From positions 70,562 to 134,561 of the forward strand of contig CAYTXG010000003.1 in the NCBI GenBank assembly GCA_964441025.1: a stretch of DNA of 64,000 bases, in the 5' to 3' direction. The stretch's first letter is position 1; each line of letters starts with the position of its first letter. This document shows, one piece after another, positions 16,908 to 25,985 of this stretch. The position numbers were made by a program, and so were the translations under genes. The notes beneath the pieces are model-generated. The model had not been told where the DNA came from, ran no database searches, and was given only the letters and a program-made list of their open reading frames with translations. Source of the DNA: JAAZIN01 sp964441025. Its GTDB lineage: Bacteria; Bacillota; Dethiobacteria; DTU022.

Positions 16908-18020
16908 ATGCCCCGGGAAAAGATCGCCAACCGCCAGCTTTTTTTCATGCTCTTCATGGTCCGCTGCAATATCGCCCTGGCTTTTCTGCCGGTACTGACC
17001 ACCGCCGACGCTTATCAGGATGCCTGGATCTCGGCAATCATACAATTCTTCCCGGCAGCCCTGCTGCTCATCTTCTTCGGCGGCCCCGGCACCCACTTTC
17101 CTGATCTGACCCTGGCCCAGTACAGCGAAAAGCTGCTGGGCCGCTGGCCGGGGAAAGCGCTGACCCTGGTCATCCTTTGGAGCTTTTTGCACATGGCGGC
17201 GATAGAGGTGCGCATCTACGCGGATATGCTCGTCACCGCCTTCCTTACAGAGACGCCGCTGATCTTTCTTGTTGCCGCCTTTGTCATCGTCTCGGCGGCG
17301 GCAGCCTACGCCGGCATCGAGGTCATCGGAAGGGCCGCCGATCTGCTCTTTCCAGCCTACCTATTGATGATCATCGCCAGCCTGCTTATGCCGCTCCCCC
17401 TGCTGCGAACCATGCTTTACAACCTTGAACCTGTATTGGCCCGCGGCGCCGGGCCGGTTTTAAGGGCGACAATCTCACCATCAATAATTGTGGTCCAGTT
17501 CCTGGTGCTAACCATGCTGACCCCTTCCACAAACGAACCGAAGCGAGCCCTGCGCAGTGCGCTGTGGGCCCTGGCCGGCTCCAGTGCTATCCTCGTCCCC
17601 ATTACCATTATAACAACGGTCGTTCTGGGGCCGTACAAAGGTATGCGCACAGCCTTCCCCTTCTTTACCATGGTCAGGGCCATTGCACTCAGCGAATTCA
17701 TTGAACGGGTGGAGGCCCTGGCGGTCTTTGCCTGGGGTTTCGGCCTTTTTATCGAGGTGGCCATCTACCTCTTCTGCGGCGCGAAGGGCCTCTCGCAAGT
17801 GATGGGCCTTAAAAATTACCGCCCCCTGATCCTGCCCATGGCTGTAATCTGGAGCACCATGGGCATACATGTGGATGAAAACATTTTTCAGCTTTTTGAT
17901 TTTTTCAAGCCTTACTTTTTTGCACCCTATGCCCTGGCCTTTATCATCCCGCCTTTTACCCTGCTCTGGGGGGCCTATTTAATCCGCCGGCTTGTAGGGA
18001 AGCGATCCGGTGCGCATTAG
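16908..18020 (+). CDS. spore germinant receptor B subunit (GerB family, APC fold)
   Basis: Integral membrane subunit resembling amino-acid permeases of the APC superfamily; in characterised receptors the B subunit binds the germinant. 370 residues with about ten hydrophobic segments starting with LFFMLFMVRCNIALAFLPVL. The ATG at 16908 follows the A-subunit stop by 2 nt. An open frame extends 40 codons upstream but overlaps the A gene and lacks a membrane-type start. The end overlaps the C gene by 11 nt, so the two are translationally coupled. Confidence 0.92.
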   Translation: MPREKIANRQLFFMLFMVRCNIALAFLPVLTTADAYQDAWISAIIQFFPAALLLIFFGGPGTHFPDLTLAQYSEKLLGRWPGKALTLVILWSFLHMAAIEVRIYADMLVTAFLTETPLIFLVAAFVIVSAAAAYAGIEVIGRAADLLFPAYLLMIIASLLMPLPLLRTMLYNLEPVLARGAGPVLRATISPSIIVVQFLVLTMLTPSTNEPKRALRSALWALAGSSAILVPITIITTVVLGPYKGMRTAFPFFTMVRAIALSEFIERVEALAVFAWGFGLFIEVAIYLFCGAKGLSQVMGLKNYRPLILPMAVIWSTMGIHVDENIFQLFDFFKPYFFAPYALAFIIPPFTLLWGAYLIRRLVGKRSGAH

Positions 18021-19221
18021 GAAGCTGGCCCTTCTGCTGCTTGTCACCGCCCTGGCCGGCGGCCTCTGCACCGGCTGCTGGAACCGCCGCGAACCTGAGC
18101 TCCTGGGCATAGTGCTGGCTGTAGGTTTCGATTATAACCCCGAAGAAGGTCTTTATCGGGTAATCGCCGAGATAGCCAACCCGGCCGGCATAGGGCAGAG
18201 CAGCGGCGGAGAATCCGGGGTCGGCAGTAGCGGGGAAAAGGCATTCTGGACCGCGGAGGCGGCAGGACACACCCCCTTTGAAGCAGTCCGCAATATAGAC
18301 AGCATTTCCAGCCGTCAGCTTTTCTGGGCCCACTGTCGGGTGGTCCTTTTCTCGGAAAGGCTGGCCCGGAGGGGGTTAAAGGATGTTCTGGATCTACTCG
18401 AACGGGGCCGGCAGTTCCGCCTCATCGCCAAGCCGGCAATAGTCGATGGGGATCTGCGCAAAGTTATGGATGCCGACTTCCCGCTGGAGGAAACCGGAGC
18501 CAAGGGGTTGGATAGCTTTATCGTCACAAACCGTTTTGAGAAATCGGTTTTTCCGGAAAAAGATTTAAATGAATTGATCTCCACCCTGAGCCAACAGGGC
18601 CAGGAGATGATCGTCGGAAAGCTGTATGTACCCGGGGGAGAAAAGGATAACAGTGGAGACAGTGGAGAAACCAGCGCCCCGCCGCCGGCCCGGGTAGGCG
18701 GCAGCGCACTTTTCCGCGGTGATCGGATGGTCGGATGGGCCACTGACAATGAAACCCTGGGGTGGGCCTATGCCACCAGCCGCGCTTTCCGCTCTATCCT
18801 GATCATCGAGTCGCCCGAAAAGAAGGGCAGCTATATCAGCGTTGGGGCTTTCGGACACAAAGCTCAGATGCGCTTGCAGGGCGATGCAAATGACTGGCAC
18901 ATCGAGCTGAAGGTAAAAATTCACGCCCGCATCCAGGATTATGAAGGACCGGGCAAGTTGGACTCCGACAATGAACTGATCCGCGCACTGGAGCGGCGCG
19001 CTGCCACAGCAGCGCGCAACCACATCGAGGCCCTGCTCAGCCACTCCCAGGAGCTTAAATCAGACGTGATCGGTTTCGGCAACCTGATCTACCGCAAAAA
19101 CCCAAAGCTGTGGCAGCAGATTGAAAGCAGGTGGGATGAGGAGATCTACCCGCAGCTAAAGATTGACCTTTTTGTTGAATTCGATATTTTACGCTCGGGG
19201 CTGACCAACAGCCCCCTGTAG
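18010..19221 (+). CDS. spore germinant receptor C subunit, lipoprotein (GerC family)
   Basis: Lipid-anchored receptor subunit of 403 residues. The signal peptide ends in a lipobox-like LCTGC at about residues 19-23, directly followed by the characteristic WNRREPELLGIVLAVGFDY. GTG start at 18010 within the end of the B gene. A stretch near 215-235 rich in Gly, Ser, Asp and Pro (GDSGETSAPPPARVGG) is an insertion-like linker between the predicted domains. Confidence 0.92.
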   Translation: MRIRKLALLLLVTALAGGLCTGCWNRREPELLGIVLAVGFDYNPEEGLYRVIAEIANPAGIGQSSGGESGVGSSGEKAFWTAEAAGHTPFEAVRNIDSISSRQLFWAHCRVVLFSERLARRGLKDVLDLLERGRQFRLIAKPAIVDGDLRKVMDADFPLEETGAKGLDSFIVTNRFEKSVFPEKDLNELISTLSQQGQEMIVGKLYVPGGEKDNSGDSGETSAPPPARVGGSALFRGDRMVGWATDNETLGWAYATSRAFRSILIIESPEKKGSYISVGAFGHKAQMRLQGDANDWHIELKVKIHARIQDYEGPGKLDSDNELIRALERRAATAARNHIEALLSHSQELKSDVIGFGNLIYRKNPKLWQQIESRWDEEIYPQLKIDLFVEFDILRSGLTNSPL

Positions 19222-19236
19222 GAGGAATCTGGGAAT

Positions 19237-19458
19237 ATGTTTTGGGTAGCACTGGCCATGGTTCTGATGGCCTTGATCCAGGTACCCGCTATGGTCAACC
19301 AAAAGAAATGGCCGGAGCTGGCCGGCTACGCCGCCGTCTGGCTCGCCGCCACGGTCTATGCCCTGCTCATCGCCGCCGGGGTCCCAATTCCCAATCCTAC
19401 AGAGCTGCTGCGTTCATTTTACAGCTGGTTCTACCCCCTCATCGGGGTCAATTACTAG
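19237..19458 (+). CDS. small two-helix membrane protein, Ger D-subunit-like
   Basis: 73-residue hydrophobic protein with two predicted membrane helices (about 1-19 and 30-48) and a conserved-looking C-terminal PTELLRSFYSWFYPLIG. Small D-type subunits of this size and topology accompany gerA-type operons in several Bacillota and modulate receptor activity. GGAGGAA lies 8 nt upstream of the ATG, 15 nt after the C gene. The assignment rests on size, topology and operon position. Confidence 0.72.
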   Translation: MFWVALAMVLMALIQVPAMVNQKKWPELAGYAAVWLAATVYALLIAAGVPIPNPTELLRSFYSWFYPLIGVNY

Positions 19459-19537
19459 CTCGTAAAGCCGCGGAGAGCAGCCGGTCCCGGATCCGTAAGC
19501 CCCCTTACGGGGCAGTTTCATTGCTCATAAGTCCCGA

Positions 19538-20185
19538 TCACCCTATGAATACCCTTAGCCCCGACCAGAAAAAGAAAAGAGAAAAAGCGGCAAGAAAGAG
19601 TCCCAGGCCAAAAACAATCCACCTGTAGATCCTGTCTGTAAGCCACCTTTTTCCTGAAAGTAACGCAGCCGCCAGAAGAGACAGCCAGAGAAAGTCAGCA
19701 AAGATATGCCCGCTGAAAAAGAGCAAAACGCCGGGGTAACCGTGGTTCCGGGAAAGGGCAACATAGCCTGCTCCGATAGTAGCCCACCAGAGAAACCAGT
19801 AGGGGTTGGAGGTGGTGGCGATCATGCCGTCCCAAAAAGGCGAACGGCGGCCCGTCCCCCCATCCCCGGAGGGGTTTTCCAGTAACAGTTTCCCCGAGAG
19901 CGCGCTTCTGATCATGCCCCACCCCATCCAGGCCAGCACCAGCCCTCCGGCCAGCCCAATAATACCGGTTACATAAGGCAGGGCCAGGTAATCACCCGCC
20001 CCCACAAGCAGCAAAATAACCATGAGCACCTCGAGCAAGCCGTGACCCAGGGTGGCCTGGGGGATGGCCCGGTAACCCCGGGCAAGTGAGTGTTCTACTG
20101 CAACCGCGGTCAGGGGCCCAGGCATCAGCGCCCCTGACAGGCCGACAAGCAAGGCCGTGGTAAATATTAATGTAAGTTCAAACAC
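19538..20185 (-). CDS. LysE/RhtB-family amino-acid exporter
   Basis: Membrane exporter of the LysE translocator family, 215 residues with about six helices. The family start ALLVGLSGALMPGPLTAVAVEHSLARG is present, with the MPGP motif near residue 21. Substrates of the family include basic and neutral amino acids; the specific substrate is not evident. GTG start at 20185; AAGGAG is 14 nt away, a rather long spacing. It converges on the germination operon. Confidence 0.85.
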   Translation of the reverse strand: MFELTLIFTTALLVGLSGALMPGPLTAVAVEHSLARGYRAIPQATLGHGLLEVLMVILLLVGAGDYLALPYVTGIIGLAGGLVLAWMGWGMIRSALSGKLLLENPSGDGGTGRRSPFWDGMIATTSNPYWFLWWATIGAGYVALSRNHGYPGVLLFFSGHIFADFLWLSLLAAALLSGKRWLTDRIYRWIVFGLGLFLAAFSLFFFWSGLRVFIG

Positions 20186-20446
20186 AGCTGTTTCTGCTGC
20201 TCCTTCCGCATTGGATTACATCCTAATTATAATTCAGCGCCCGCAGGGGTTTCCCTTCTCCTGCGCTAACCCCGGATAATTTGCGACGCCAGACACCCCG
20301 GCATTTTTTTCACGCCGCTGTATATATTGAAGGCCTGGCCCCTCCGGAAAGGAGCGCAGTGGCGGGCCATGCCGCCTGCGGATCCGTCACAAAACAGCCT
20401 CCAAAGGACCGTAGCTGAGCCGGGGCCGCGGACCGGCAACCGGGTA
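20186..20446. other. 261-nt intergenic stretch
   Basis: Separates the divergent LysE and thiamine-transport units. I see no gene, riboswitch or repeat in it apart from the flanking promoter listed next. Confidence 0.5.
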
Positions 20447-20475
20447 TTGAACAGCGGCGCCTCCTGTGATAAGAT
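20447..20475 (+). promoter_or_regulatory. sigma-A promoter of the TPP-riboswitch transcript
   Basis: TTGAAC at 20447-20452 and TAAGAT at 20470-20475 spaced 17 nt, placing the transcript start about 8 nt before the riboswitch. Confidence 0.65.
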
Positions 20476-20489
20476 CTAAGAAATTGAAG

Positions 20490-20590
20490 ATGGTGCCAAG
20501 GGGGGGCCGGGCGTACCCGGCTGAGATAGAACTGAGCTGTTCTGACCCTTCGAACCTGACCTGGGTAATGCCAGCGTAGGGAACATACTT
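20490..20590 (+). promoter_or_regulatory. TPP riboswitch (THI element)
   Basis: Contains the conserved pieces in order: ACCCGGCTGAGATAG (20515 on), GACCCTTCGAACCTGACCTG, and GGGTAATGCCAGCGTAGGGA. These are the pyrimidine- and pyrophosphate-sensing helices of the thiamine pyrophosphate aptamer. It precedes the thiXYZ operon, so high TPP is expected to shut off uptake of thiamine precursors. Confidence 0.96.
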
Positions 20591-20604
20591 GCCGCCTTGA
20601 TCAT

Positions 20605-20640
20605 AAAGGCTGCAGCTGCCGTTGGCTGCAGCCTTTGTCT
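20605..20640 (+). terminator. riboswitch expression-platform terminator
   Basis: Perfect 11-bp stem AAAGGCTGCAG / CTGCAGCCTTT (20605-20615 and 20626-20636) with a 10-nt loop, then GTCTTT. It starts 15 nt after the aptamer and ends about 50 nt before the first gene, fitting transcription termination on TPP binding. Confidence 0.85.
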
Positions 20641-20689
20641 TTGCGGAAAACGAGCCGTTGTGATCACCGCTGAAAGGGGGAAGCTGCCG

Positions 20690-21478
20690 TTGAAAAAATG
20701 GGGAAACAACAGAGAGCGCCTGCCGGCACTGCTGCTTTCTACAGCGCTGATCACTTTTTGGGAACTGATCTGCCGGAAACTCAAACTTCCGGAATTCATC
20801 TTGCCCGCTCCATCACGCATCGTGCAGGCGCTCGTTGGAAATTTTCCCCTGTTGATGAGACATACCTCCGTCACGCTCTATGCCGTTCTAGCCGGGCTGC
20901 TGCTGGCTGTAATCGTAGCCGTGGCCATGGCTGCAGCAATGGACCGCTGGAGACCGCTAAAAACAGCGCTGTACCCGCTGCTGGTTGTTTCGCAAGCCAT
21001 CCCCATCTTTGCCCTGGCGCCGCTAGCCCTGATCTGGCTGGGCGTAGATCTGAAACCTAAAATTGCCGTGGTCGCCCTGGTCTGCTTCTTCCCCCTGGCG
21101 GTAAACATGGTTGAGGGGTTGGAACAGGTTGACCCCGCCGCTCTTGAACTGATGAAGGTGATGCAAGCCCGTCCCTTGTTTATCTTTAAGCAGGTCCGGC
21201 TGCCCTCGGTGCTGCCGCACTTCTTTGCAGGATTGAAAATATCGGCCACCTACAGCGTGATGGGTGCGATTATTGGAGAGTGGCTGGGCGGCAGCGCCGG
21301 CCTGGGTGTGTACATGACCCGGATGATGCATTCTTACAAAGCGGGCCACCTTTTTGCCGCCGTGATCATCGCGGTGCTGCTCAGCCTTGCTCTTTTCAAC
21401 ATCAGCGAACTGCTGGCCTGGATCGTCATGCCCTGGAGCAGGAAAGAGCACAACAAAAATTATATCGGGAGTGAGTAG
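20690..21478 (+). CDS. thiX: ABC transporter permease, ThiX-like (thiamine precursor uptake)
   Basis: Membrane permease of the NitT/TauT-SsuC type, 262 residues with about six helices. The cytoplasmic EAA-like loop is near DPAALELMKVMQARPLFIFK. I start it at TTG 20690, 9 nt after GAAAGGGGG; the frame is open to 20597, but that upstream stretch is the terminator hairpin. A substrate-binding protein of the NMT1/THI5 type and an ATPase follow under the same TPP riboswitch. This supports uptake of a hydroxymethylpyrimidine-type precursor (as in ThiXYZ). Confidence 0.85.
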   Translation: MKKWGNNRERLPALLLSTALITFWELICRKLKLPEFILPAPSRIVQALVGNFPLLMRHTSVTLYAVLAGLLLAVIVAVAMAAAMDRWRPLKTALYPLLVVSQAIPIFALAPLALIWLGVDLKPKIAVVALVCFFPLAVNMVEGLEQVDPAALELMKVMQARPLFIFKQVRLPSVLPHFFAGLKISATYSVMGAIIGEWLGGSAGLGVYMTRMMHSYKAGHLFAAVIIAVLLSLALFNISELLAWIVMPWSRKEHNKNYIGSE

Positions 21479-21480
21479 GT

Positions 21481-22503
21481 ATGTTCCGGACAATCAATGC
21501 AAGCAGAAGAAGACTTGTGTGGAAAACAGTGCTTCTCCTGATCCTTTTAACCGGCCTGGCTGCAGGAGCGGGATGCGCCGGGAGGGAAACACCGGCGCTC
21601 GACGAGGTTACCGTTCTCCTGGATTGGACTCCGAATACCAACTACAGCGGTCTTTTTGCAGCAAGGGATAAAGGATACTACCTGGAGGAAGGCCTTGAGG
21701 TAAAGATCGAGGAAGCGGGGGCCAATGTGCTGCCCCTTGTGGCTACAGATAAAGCGCAATTTGGGGTAAGTTACCAGGAACAGGTTACATTTGCCCGACT
21801 GAATGATAATATCCCCGTTGTTTCCATTGCTGCGGTAGTGCAGCACAACAGCTCCGGGTTTGCTTCGCTCAGGGAAAAAGGAATCAATTCTGTTGTCGAT
21901 TTTGAAGGCAAAAGCTACGGCAGCTGGGGGACGGAAGTGGAGGAGGCTACCATTAAAGCGCTGATGGATAAAGAGGGAGCCGATTTTGACAGCGTCAGCA
22001 TCGTCACTATCGGGGAGACCGATCTTTTTGCAGTTATTGAAAAGCTGGCCGACTTTGCCTGGATCTATTACGGCTGGGACGGCATCGCCGCTGAACAGAA
22101 AGGGGCGGAGCTGGATTTCATTCCCCTGCGAGATCTGGACCCGTCTTTCGATTACTATACACCCGTCATCATCAGCAGCGAAACGCTCATCAATGAGCAT
22201 CCCGACCTAGTTGAAAGATTTATGCGGGCAACAGCAAAAGGCTACCGCCTGGCTATTGACAGCCCCGAAGAGGCGGCGGAAATACTGCTGCGTAATGTCC
22301 CGGAACTTGACGGCGATCTGGTCAGAGCCAGCCAGGACTGGCTGAAAGATAAATACAGTGACGATGCTGAAATATGGGGTCTGCAGAAGAAAGAGGTCTG
22401 GGAAAATTACAGCCGCTGGCTTCTTGAGCGCGGGCTTGTTGACAGGATGCTCGATGTGGACAAGGCTTTTACCAACAGGTTTATTCTGGGGAAAGCGGAT
22501 TGA
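21481..22503 (+). CDS. thiY: NMT1/THI5-like substrate-binding lipoprotein, ThiY-like
   Basis: Extracellular binding protein of 340 residues. A signal peptide with hydrophobic core LLLILLTGLAAGAG is followed by the lipobox Cys near residue 32. The mature part opens with VTVLLDWTPNTNYSGLFAA, the hallmark of the family that binds formylaminopyrimidine or HMP. YQEQVTFAR and DFAWIYYGWDG line the expected ligand cleft. Translation starts 2 nt after the permease stop. Confidence 0.9.
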   Translation: MFRTINASRRRLVWKTVLLLILLTGLAAGAGCAGRETPALDEVTVLLDWTPNTNYSGLFAARDKGYYLEEGLEVKIEEAGANVLPLVATDKAQFGVSYQEQVTFARLNDNIPVVSIAAVVQHNSSGFASLREKGINSVVDFEGKSYGSWGTEVEEATIKALMDKEGADFDSVSIVTIGETDLFAVIEKLADFAWIYYGWDGIAAEQKGAELDFIPLRDLDPSFDYYTPVIISSETLINEHPDLVERFMRATAKGYRLAIDSPEEAAEILLRNVPELDGDLVRASQDWLKDKYSDDAEIWGLQKKEVWENYSRWLLERGLVDRMLDVDKAFTNRFILGKAD

Positions 22504-22670
22504 GCAGCCCCGTAAAATATGAATGGTAACCTTTAGACAGGTACCCTGCGCGCCCTTGCCTTTGGTGCAATTGAGGCCCACCCCCCTGCGCACGGTCCCC
22601 GGCAGGAGGGCGGGAAAGCATGAATAAATTCAAAGGGGCGGGCCAGTCCCCCCCCCGGAGGGTATGTGTA

Positions 22671-23441
22671 ATGAAAACAGCAGGGCTGCAGCTGGAGGAT
22701 GTCAGCTCAAGCTATCACTTTGGAAATGAAAGCCTGCCTGTGCTAAAAAACATCTCGATCACCCTGGGCGCGGGCGAGTTTGTTGCGCTGCTCGGCCCCA
22801 GCGGCTCCGGTAAAAGTACCCTGTTAAGGATCGCCGCCGGGCTGCTCAAACCCGACAGGGGCCGGGTGCTCCTTGAGGGTCGGGATATTACCGGGCATGC
22901 CGCCCGGGTCGGCTACATGCCGCAGCAGGACCTTTTATTTCCCTGGAAAACACTGCTCCAAAATGCCGCGCTGCCGCTGTTGAGCGCCGGCCTGTCCGCA
23001 GAGGAGGCCCGCGCCCGTGTCTCTGCACTGCTGCCCGTTTTCGGCCTTGACGGTTTTGCCTTATACTACCCTGATCGCCTGTCGGGGGGTATGAGGCAGC
23101 GGGCAGCACTGCTGCGCACTATTCTAATGGAGGGCAGCCTGCTGCTCCTTGATGAGCCTTTTGCTGCGCTCGATGCTCTCACCCGGGAAAACCTGCAGGG
23201 GTGGCTGCTGCAAATTTTAAGCCGTTTTCAAAAAGCGGTTCTCTTTGTAACTCACAGCGTCGACGAGGCGATCTATCTGGCCGACCGTATCTATATGATC
23301 TCGGAGCGCCCGGGCCGGATCATCCTGGAGATGAGGGTTGATCTGCCCCGGCCCCGCTCCCGCAGCGTGGTCACAACACCCCTGTTCACCTCATACAGGC
23401 AGGCGCTGATGGAGGCGCTCGCAAAAACGCCAACGGCGTAA
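22671..23441 (+). CDS. thiZ: ABC transporter ATPase, ThiZ-like
   Basis: Cytoplasmic ATPase of the NrtD/SsuB class, 256 residues. Walker A is GPSGSGKST near residue 42, the signature LSGGMRQRAALLR near 135, Walker B LLLLDEPFAALD near 155 and the switch His in FVTHSVDEAIYLADR. Two starts have ribosome sites: ATG 22620 (GGAGGG) and ATG 22671 (GGAGGG, 8 nt away). I prefer 22671 because the fold begins right after it. The poly-C run at 22649-22656 sits between them. Confidence 0.88.
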   Translation: MKTAGLQLEDVSSSYHFGNESLPVLKNISITLGAGEFVALLGPSGSGKSTLLRIAAGLLKPDRGRVLLEGRDITGHAARVGYMPQQDLLFPWKTLLQNAALPLLSAGLSAEEARARVSALLPVFGLDGFALYYPDRLSGGMRQRAALLRTILMEGSLLLLDEPFAALDALTRENLQGWLLQILSRFQKAVLFVTHSVDEAIYLADRIYMISERPGRIILEMRVDLPRPRSRSVVTTPLFTSYRQALMEALAKTPTA

Positions 23442-23585
23442 ACAGATCCACGGGGCGGCAGAAAATCAGGGTCCCCCAAGCCGGCCCGGTATAATGCAGA
23501 GAGCGCGGTGCAGACATGACAGCGCCAAATTTCCAGGTGATGCCGGGCCGTGAGGAACCCCTTTAAAAAAAATGAACCCACAGAA

Positions 23586-23614
23586 TATATCAGTAGAACC
23601 GTCCCCGTGATATA
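23586..23614 (-). repeat. 29-nt fixed-loop hairpin element, copy 1
   Basis: On the minus strand TATATCA and TGATATA form a 7-bp stem around the 15-nt loop CGGGGACGGTTCTAC. It lies 5 nt downstream of copy 2, giving a 34-nt repeat period, in the 3' UTR of the thiN gene. Confidence 0.75.
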
Positions 23615-23619
23615 CAGAA

Positions 23620-23648
23620 TATATCAGAAGAACCGTCCCCCTGATATA
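23620..23648 (-). repeat. 29-nt fixed-loop hairpin element, copy 2
   Basis: Same stem TATATCA / TGATATA with loop GGGGGACGGTTCTTC. It overlaps the end of the thiN gene and encodes its last residues (ISGGRFF) and the TGA stop. Confidence 0.75.
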
Positions 23649-24295
23649 CGGGCGGTGTGGACGGCCAGGAGCAGGCCCGAGGCCGCAGTAACTCTGGCTG
23701 TTTCAGAAATCAGCTCATTGCTCAAACCGCGGGTGGAGGCAAAGTTAAGGGTCTCTCCGTGAAGGGGATACTTCAGCCCCTGCGTGGTGACACCCCTTGT
23801 CTCCGGGGTAAGCGAAAACAGGGAGAGATAGTCGCCTGCCCGACCAAACTGGATCAGCTCGTGATCCATGAGCCGCACCGTCTGCCGCTCATCAATAATC
23901 CTGGCTGGAATACCGGCTCTGAAGGGAATTGTCAGCAGGAAAAGGTTGATCAGGGCATGGTCGACCCTTTTTCCTCCCAGGGCGCCGCATAGAATAATTT
24001 CCGCCGGCCGGAACGATACGGCATAGTGAAGGGCCATCTCCAGATCCGACTGCTCCTGATCCAGGAGAGGGTTGCAGATCCATTCCACCGGTAACTGCTG
24101 CAGTTTTCGGCGCAGCGCAGGGTCAAGGGAGTCGCTGTCACCGATCACCGAGGAGGGGTGCATCCCCATGGCCAGCACATGACGGCTCCCCCCGTCTGCA
24201 CAGATAATCCGGTCTTCCCGGTTGATCTGTCCGCGGTAGAAATCAGGATCACATAAGTCACCGTTGGCAAATAGAAAAATCCGCCGGCCCCTCAT
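23624..24295 (-). CDS. thiN: thiamine pyrophosphokinase
   Basis: Transfers pyrophosphate from ATP to thiamine, giving TPP, the ligand of the riboswitch upstream of the convergent thiXYZ operon. The 223 residues contain FANGDLCD, ICADGGSRHVLAMG near 33-46, VIGDSDSLD near 51 and the catalytic CGALGGKRVDHALINL near 103-118. The C-terminal thiamine-binding domain ends in an odd ISGGRFF contributed by a repeat element. ATG start at 24295. It completes thiamine uptake to cofactor within this region. Confidence 0.92.
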   Translation of the reverse strand: MRGRRIFLFANGDLCDPDFYRGQINREDRIICADGGSRHVLAMGMHPSSVIGDSDSLDPALRRKLQQLPVEWICNPLLDQEQSDLEMALHYAVSFRPAEIILCGALGGKRVDHALINLFLLTIPFRAGIPARIIDERQTVRLMDHELIQFGRAGDYLSLFSLTPETRGVTTQGLKYPLHGETLNFASTRGLSNELISETARVTAASGLLLAVHTARISGGRFF

Positions 24296-24593
24296 TTGAT
24301 CTCCCCTTTCAGCGCCGGGAATATATTACCGCAGCCCGGCCTATCGAGTCAGGCGCCCCGCCGTGCCGGATATCCCCGATGGGGAACCCGGCCCCCCTGG
24401 ATGAAACCGGAGCGATGTATAATCGTTTCTAGTTATTCGTTTTCCGGGCCCGTTATCCTGCCGCCTGTCCATGCGGCTGCTGCAGCCTTACGGAACCCGG
24501 AACCTTTTATTATGGAAAACAGGATTCAAATAAATTTTAGAGAATTCTATTATGATATTGTACCGGTCCATAGAACAGGAGTAGCCAACGGAA

Positions 24594-25985
24594 TTGAAGA
24601 CTGAATTTGACAAAGCACATCTTATGGGCGAAGAAAGTATCAGCCGGCTGCTCTGGCGGTTTTCTATGCCGGCCACCGTGGCCATGGCTGTAACCGCCTC
24701 GTACAATGTAGTGGATGCAGCTTTTGTGGGGCGTTTGGGAAGCGAAGCCTTTGCCGCCCTTTCGGTGGCTTTTCCCGCCCAGATGATCTTCGGCGCCCTG
24801 GCCATCGGCACCGGCGTGGGCGCCGCTTCACTCATTGCCCGCTCGCTGGGCGCCGGAAAACCCGAAGGGGCCCAGATCGCAGTGGGCCAGGTTATCACGC
24901 TGGCCCTGGCATTTGGGTTTATCTTAACCCTGGCGGGTCGATTCTACCTGGAACCGATGCTGGTTCTCTTCGGAGCCACACCGGAGATCTTGCCCTTCTG
25001 TGCCGAATATATGTCAGTGATTACCGACGGCGCCGCCCTGCTGTTCATTTCATTTATGCTCGCCCACACCATCAGGGCTGAGGGAAATGCCATCTTCCCC
25101 ATGACGGTATTGATCGCCTCTGCAGTTACGAATATTGTCCTTGACCCCATTTTTATCTTTGTGCTGCAGATGGGGATCAGGGGAGCAGCCATCGCCACCC
25201 TTCTGGCCAAAGCGGTCAATATTGCCTGTTATCTCTGGTATTACCTGGGCGGCCGGAGCGCCCTGAAAATCGCCCTGCGCCACCTGAGGCCTCACCTCAA
25301 AATCATCCTGGAAATTTACCAGGTGGGCTTGCCGACTATTTTAATCCAGGTTTCCTTCAACATCTCTCTAATTATTGCCAACAAGGTTCTCGGCGGTTTC
25401 GGCCATGTTCCCATCGCTGTGATGGGGATAGTCATGCGCCTGCAGCAGTTCGCCACCATGCCGGTAATCGGGATTAACCAGGGTATGCTTCCGATCATCG
25501 GTTTCAATTACGGCGCAAAAAAATATCCCCGCATCCGCGAGGCAGTGATCAAGAGCCTGGTGGCCGCAGCCTCCCTGGGCGCCGCCGCCATGCTCTGCTT
25601 CCTTATCTTCCCCGGTATTTTCCTGCGCATCTTTACCGATGAAAAAACGCTGCTGCAGGAAGGCGCAGCAGCGCTGAGAATCATGGTGCTGATGTACCCA
25701 CTCATCGGCGTACCGCTCATCAGCGGTGCGCTTTTTCAGGGTATCGGCAAAGGCGTTCCAGCACTTCTCCTGGCCCTGCTGCGCCAGTTTTTGCTCTATA
25801 TTCCGCTCATCCTGCTTCTGCTGCGGGCCTTTGGCTTGATCGGAGTCTGGGCCGCCGCCCCCCTGGCCGATTTTCTTACTTTTATCATCGCCATGCTCCT
25901 GGTAACGGGAGAGCTGAGACGCATGGGCATCCCGCTTTACAGCCGCGCTTGCGGGCCTCAGAAACAACCGACTCTCTTGCCCTAG
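24594..25985 (+). CDS. MATE-family multidrug/metabolite exporter
   Basis: Inner-membrane cation-coupled antiporter, 463 residues, with two halves of six helices each. The typical MATE start is present (ISRLLWRFSMPATVAMAVTA), with VVDAAFVGRLGSEAFAALSV in helix 2 and MGIVMRLQQFATMPVIGINQ opening the second half. TTG start at 24594 with AGGAG about 11 nt upstream; an ATG at 24624 is an alternative. The substrate is unknown; the nearby thiamine genes may be coincidence. Confidence 0.92.
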   Translation: MKTEFDKAHLMGEESISRLLWRFSMPATVAMAVTASYNVVDAAFVGRLGSEAFAALSVAFPAQMIFGALAIGTGVGAASLIARSLGAGKPEGAQIAVGQVITLALAFGFILTLAGRFYLEPMLVLFGATPEILPFCAEYMSVITDGAALLFISFMLAHTIRAEGNAIFPMTVLIASAVTNIVLDPIFIFVLQMGIRGAAIATLLAKAVNIACYLWYYLGGRSALKIALRHLRPHLKIILEIYQVGLPTILIQVSFNISLIIANKVLGGFGHVPIAVMGIVMRLQQFATMPVIGINQGMLPIIGFNYGAKKYPRIREAVIKSLVAAASLGAAAMLCFLIFPGIFLRIFTDEKTLLQEGAAALRIMVLMYPLIGVPLISGALFQGIGKGVPALLLALLRQFLLYIPLILLLLRAFGLIGVWAAAPLADFLTFIIAMLLVTGELRRMGIPLYSRACGPQKQPTLLP

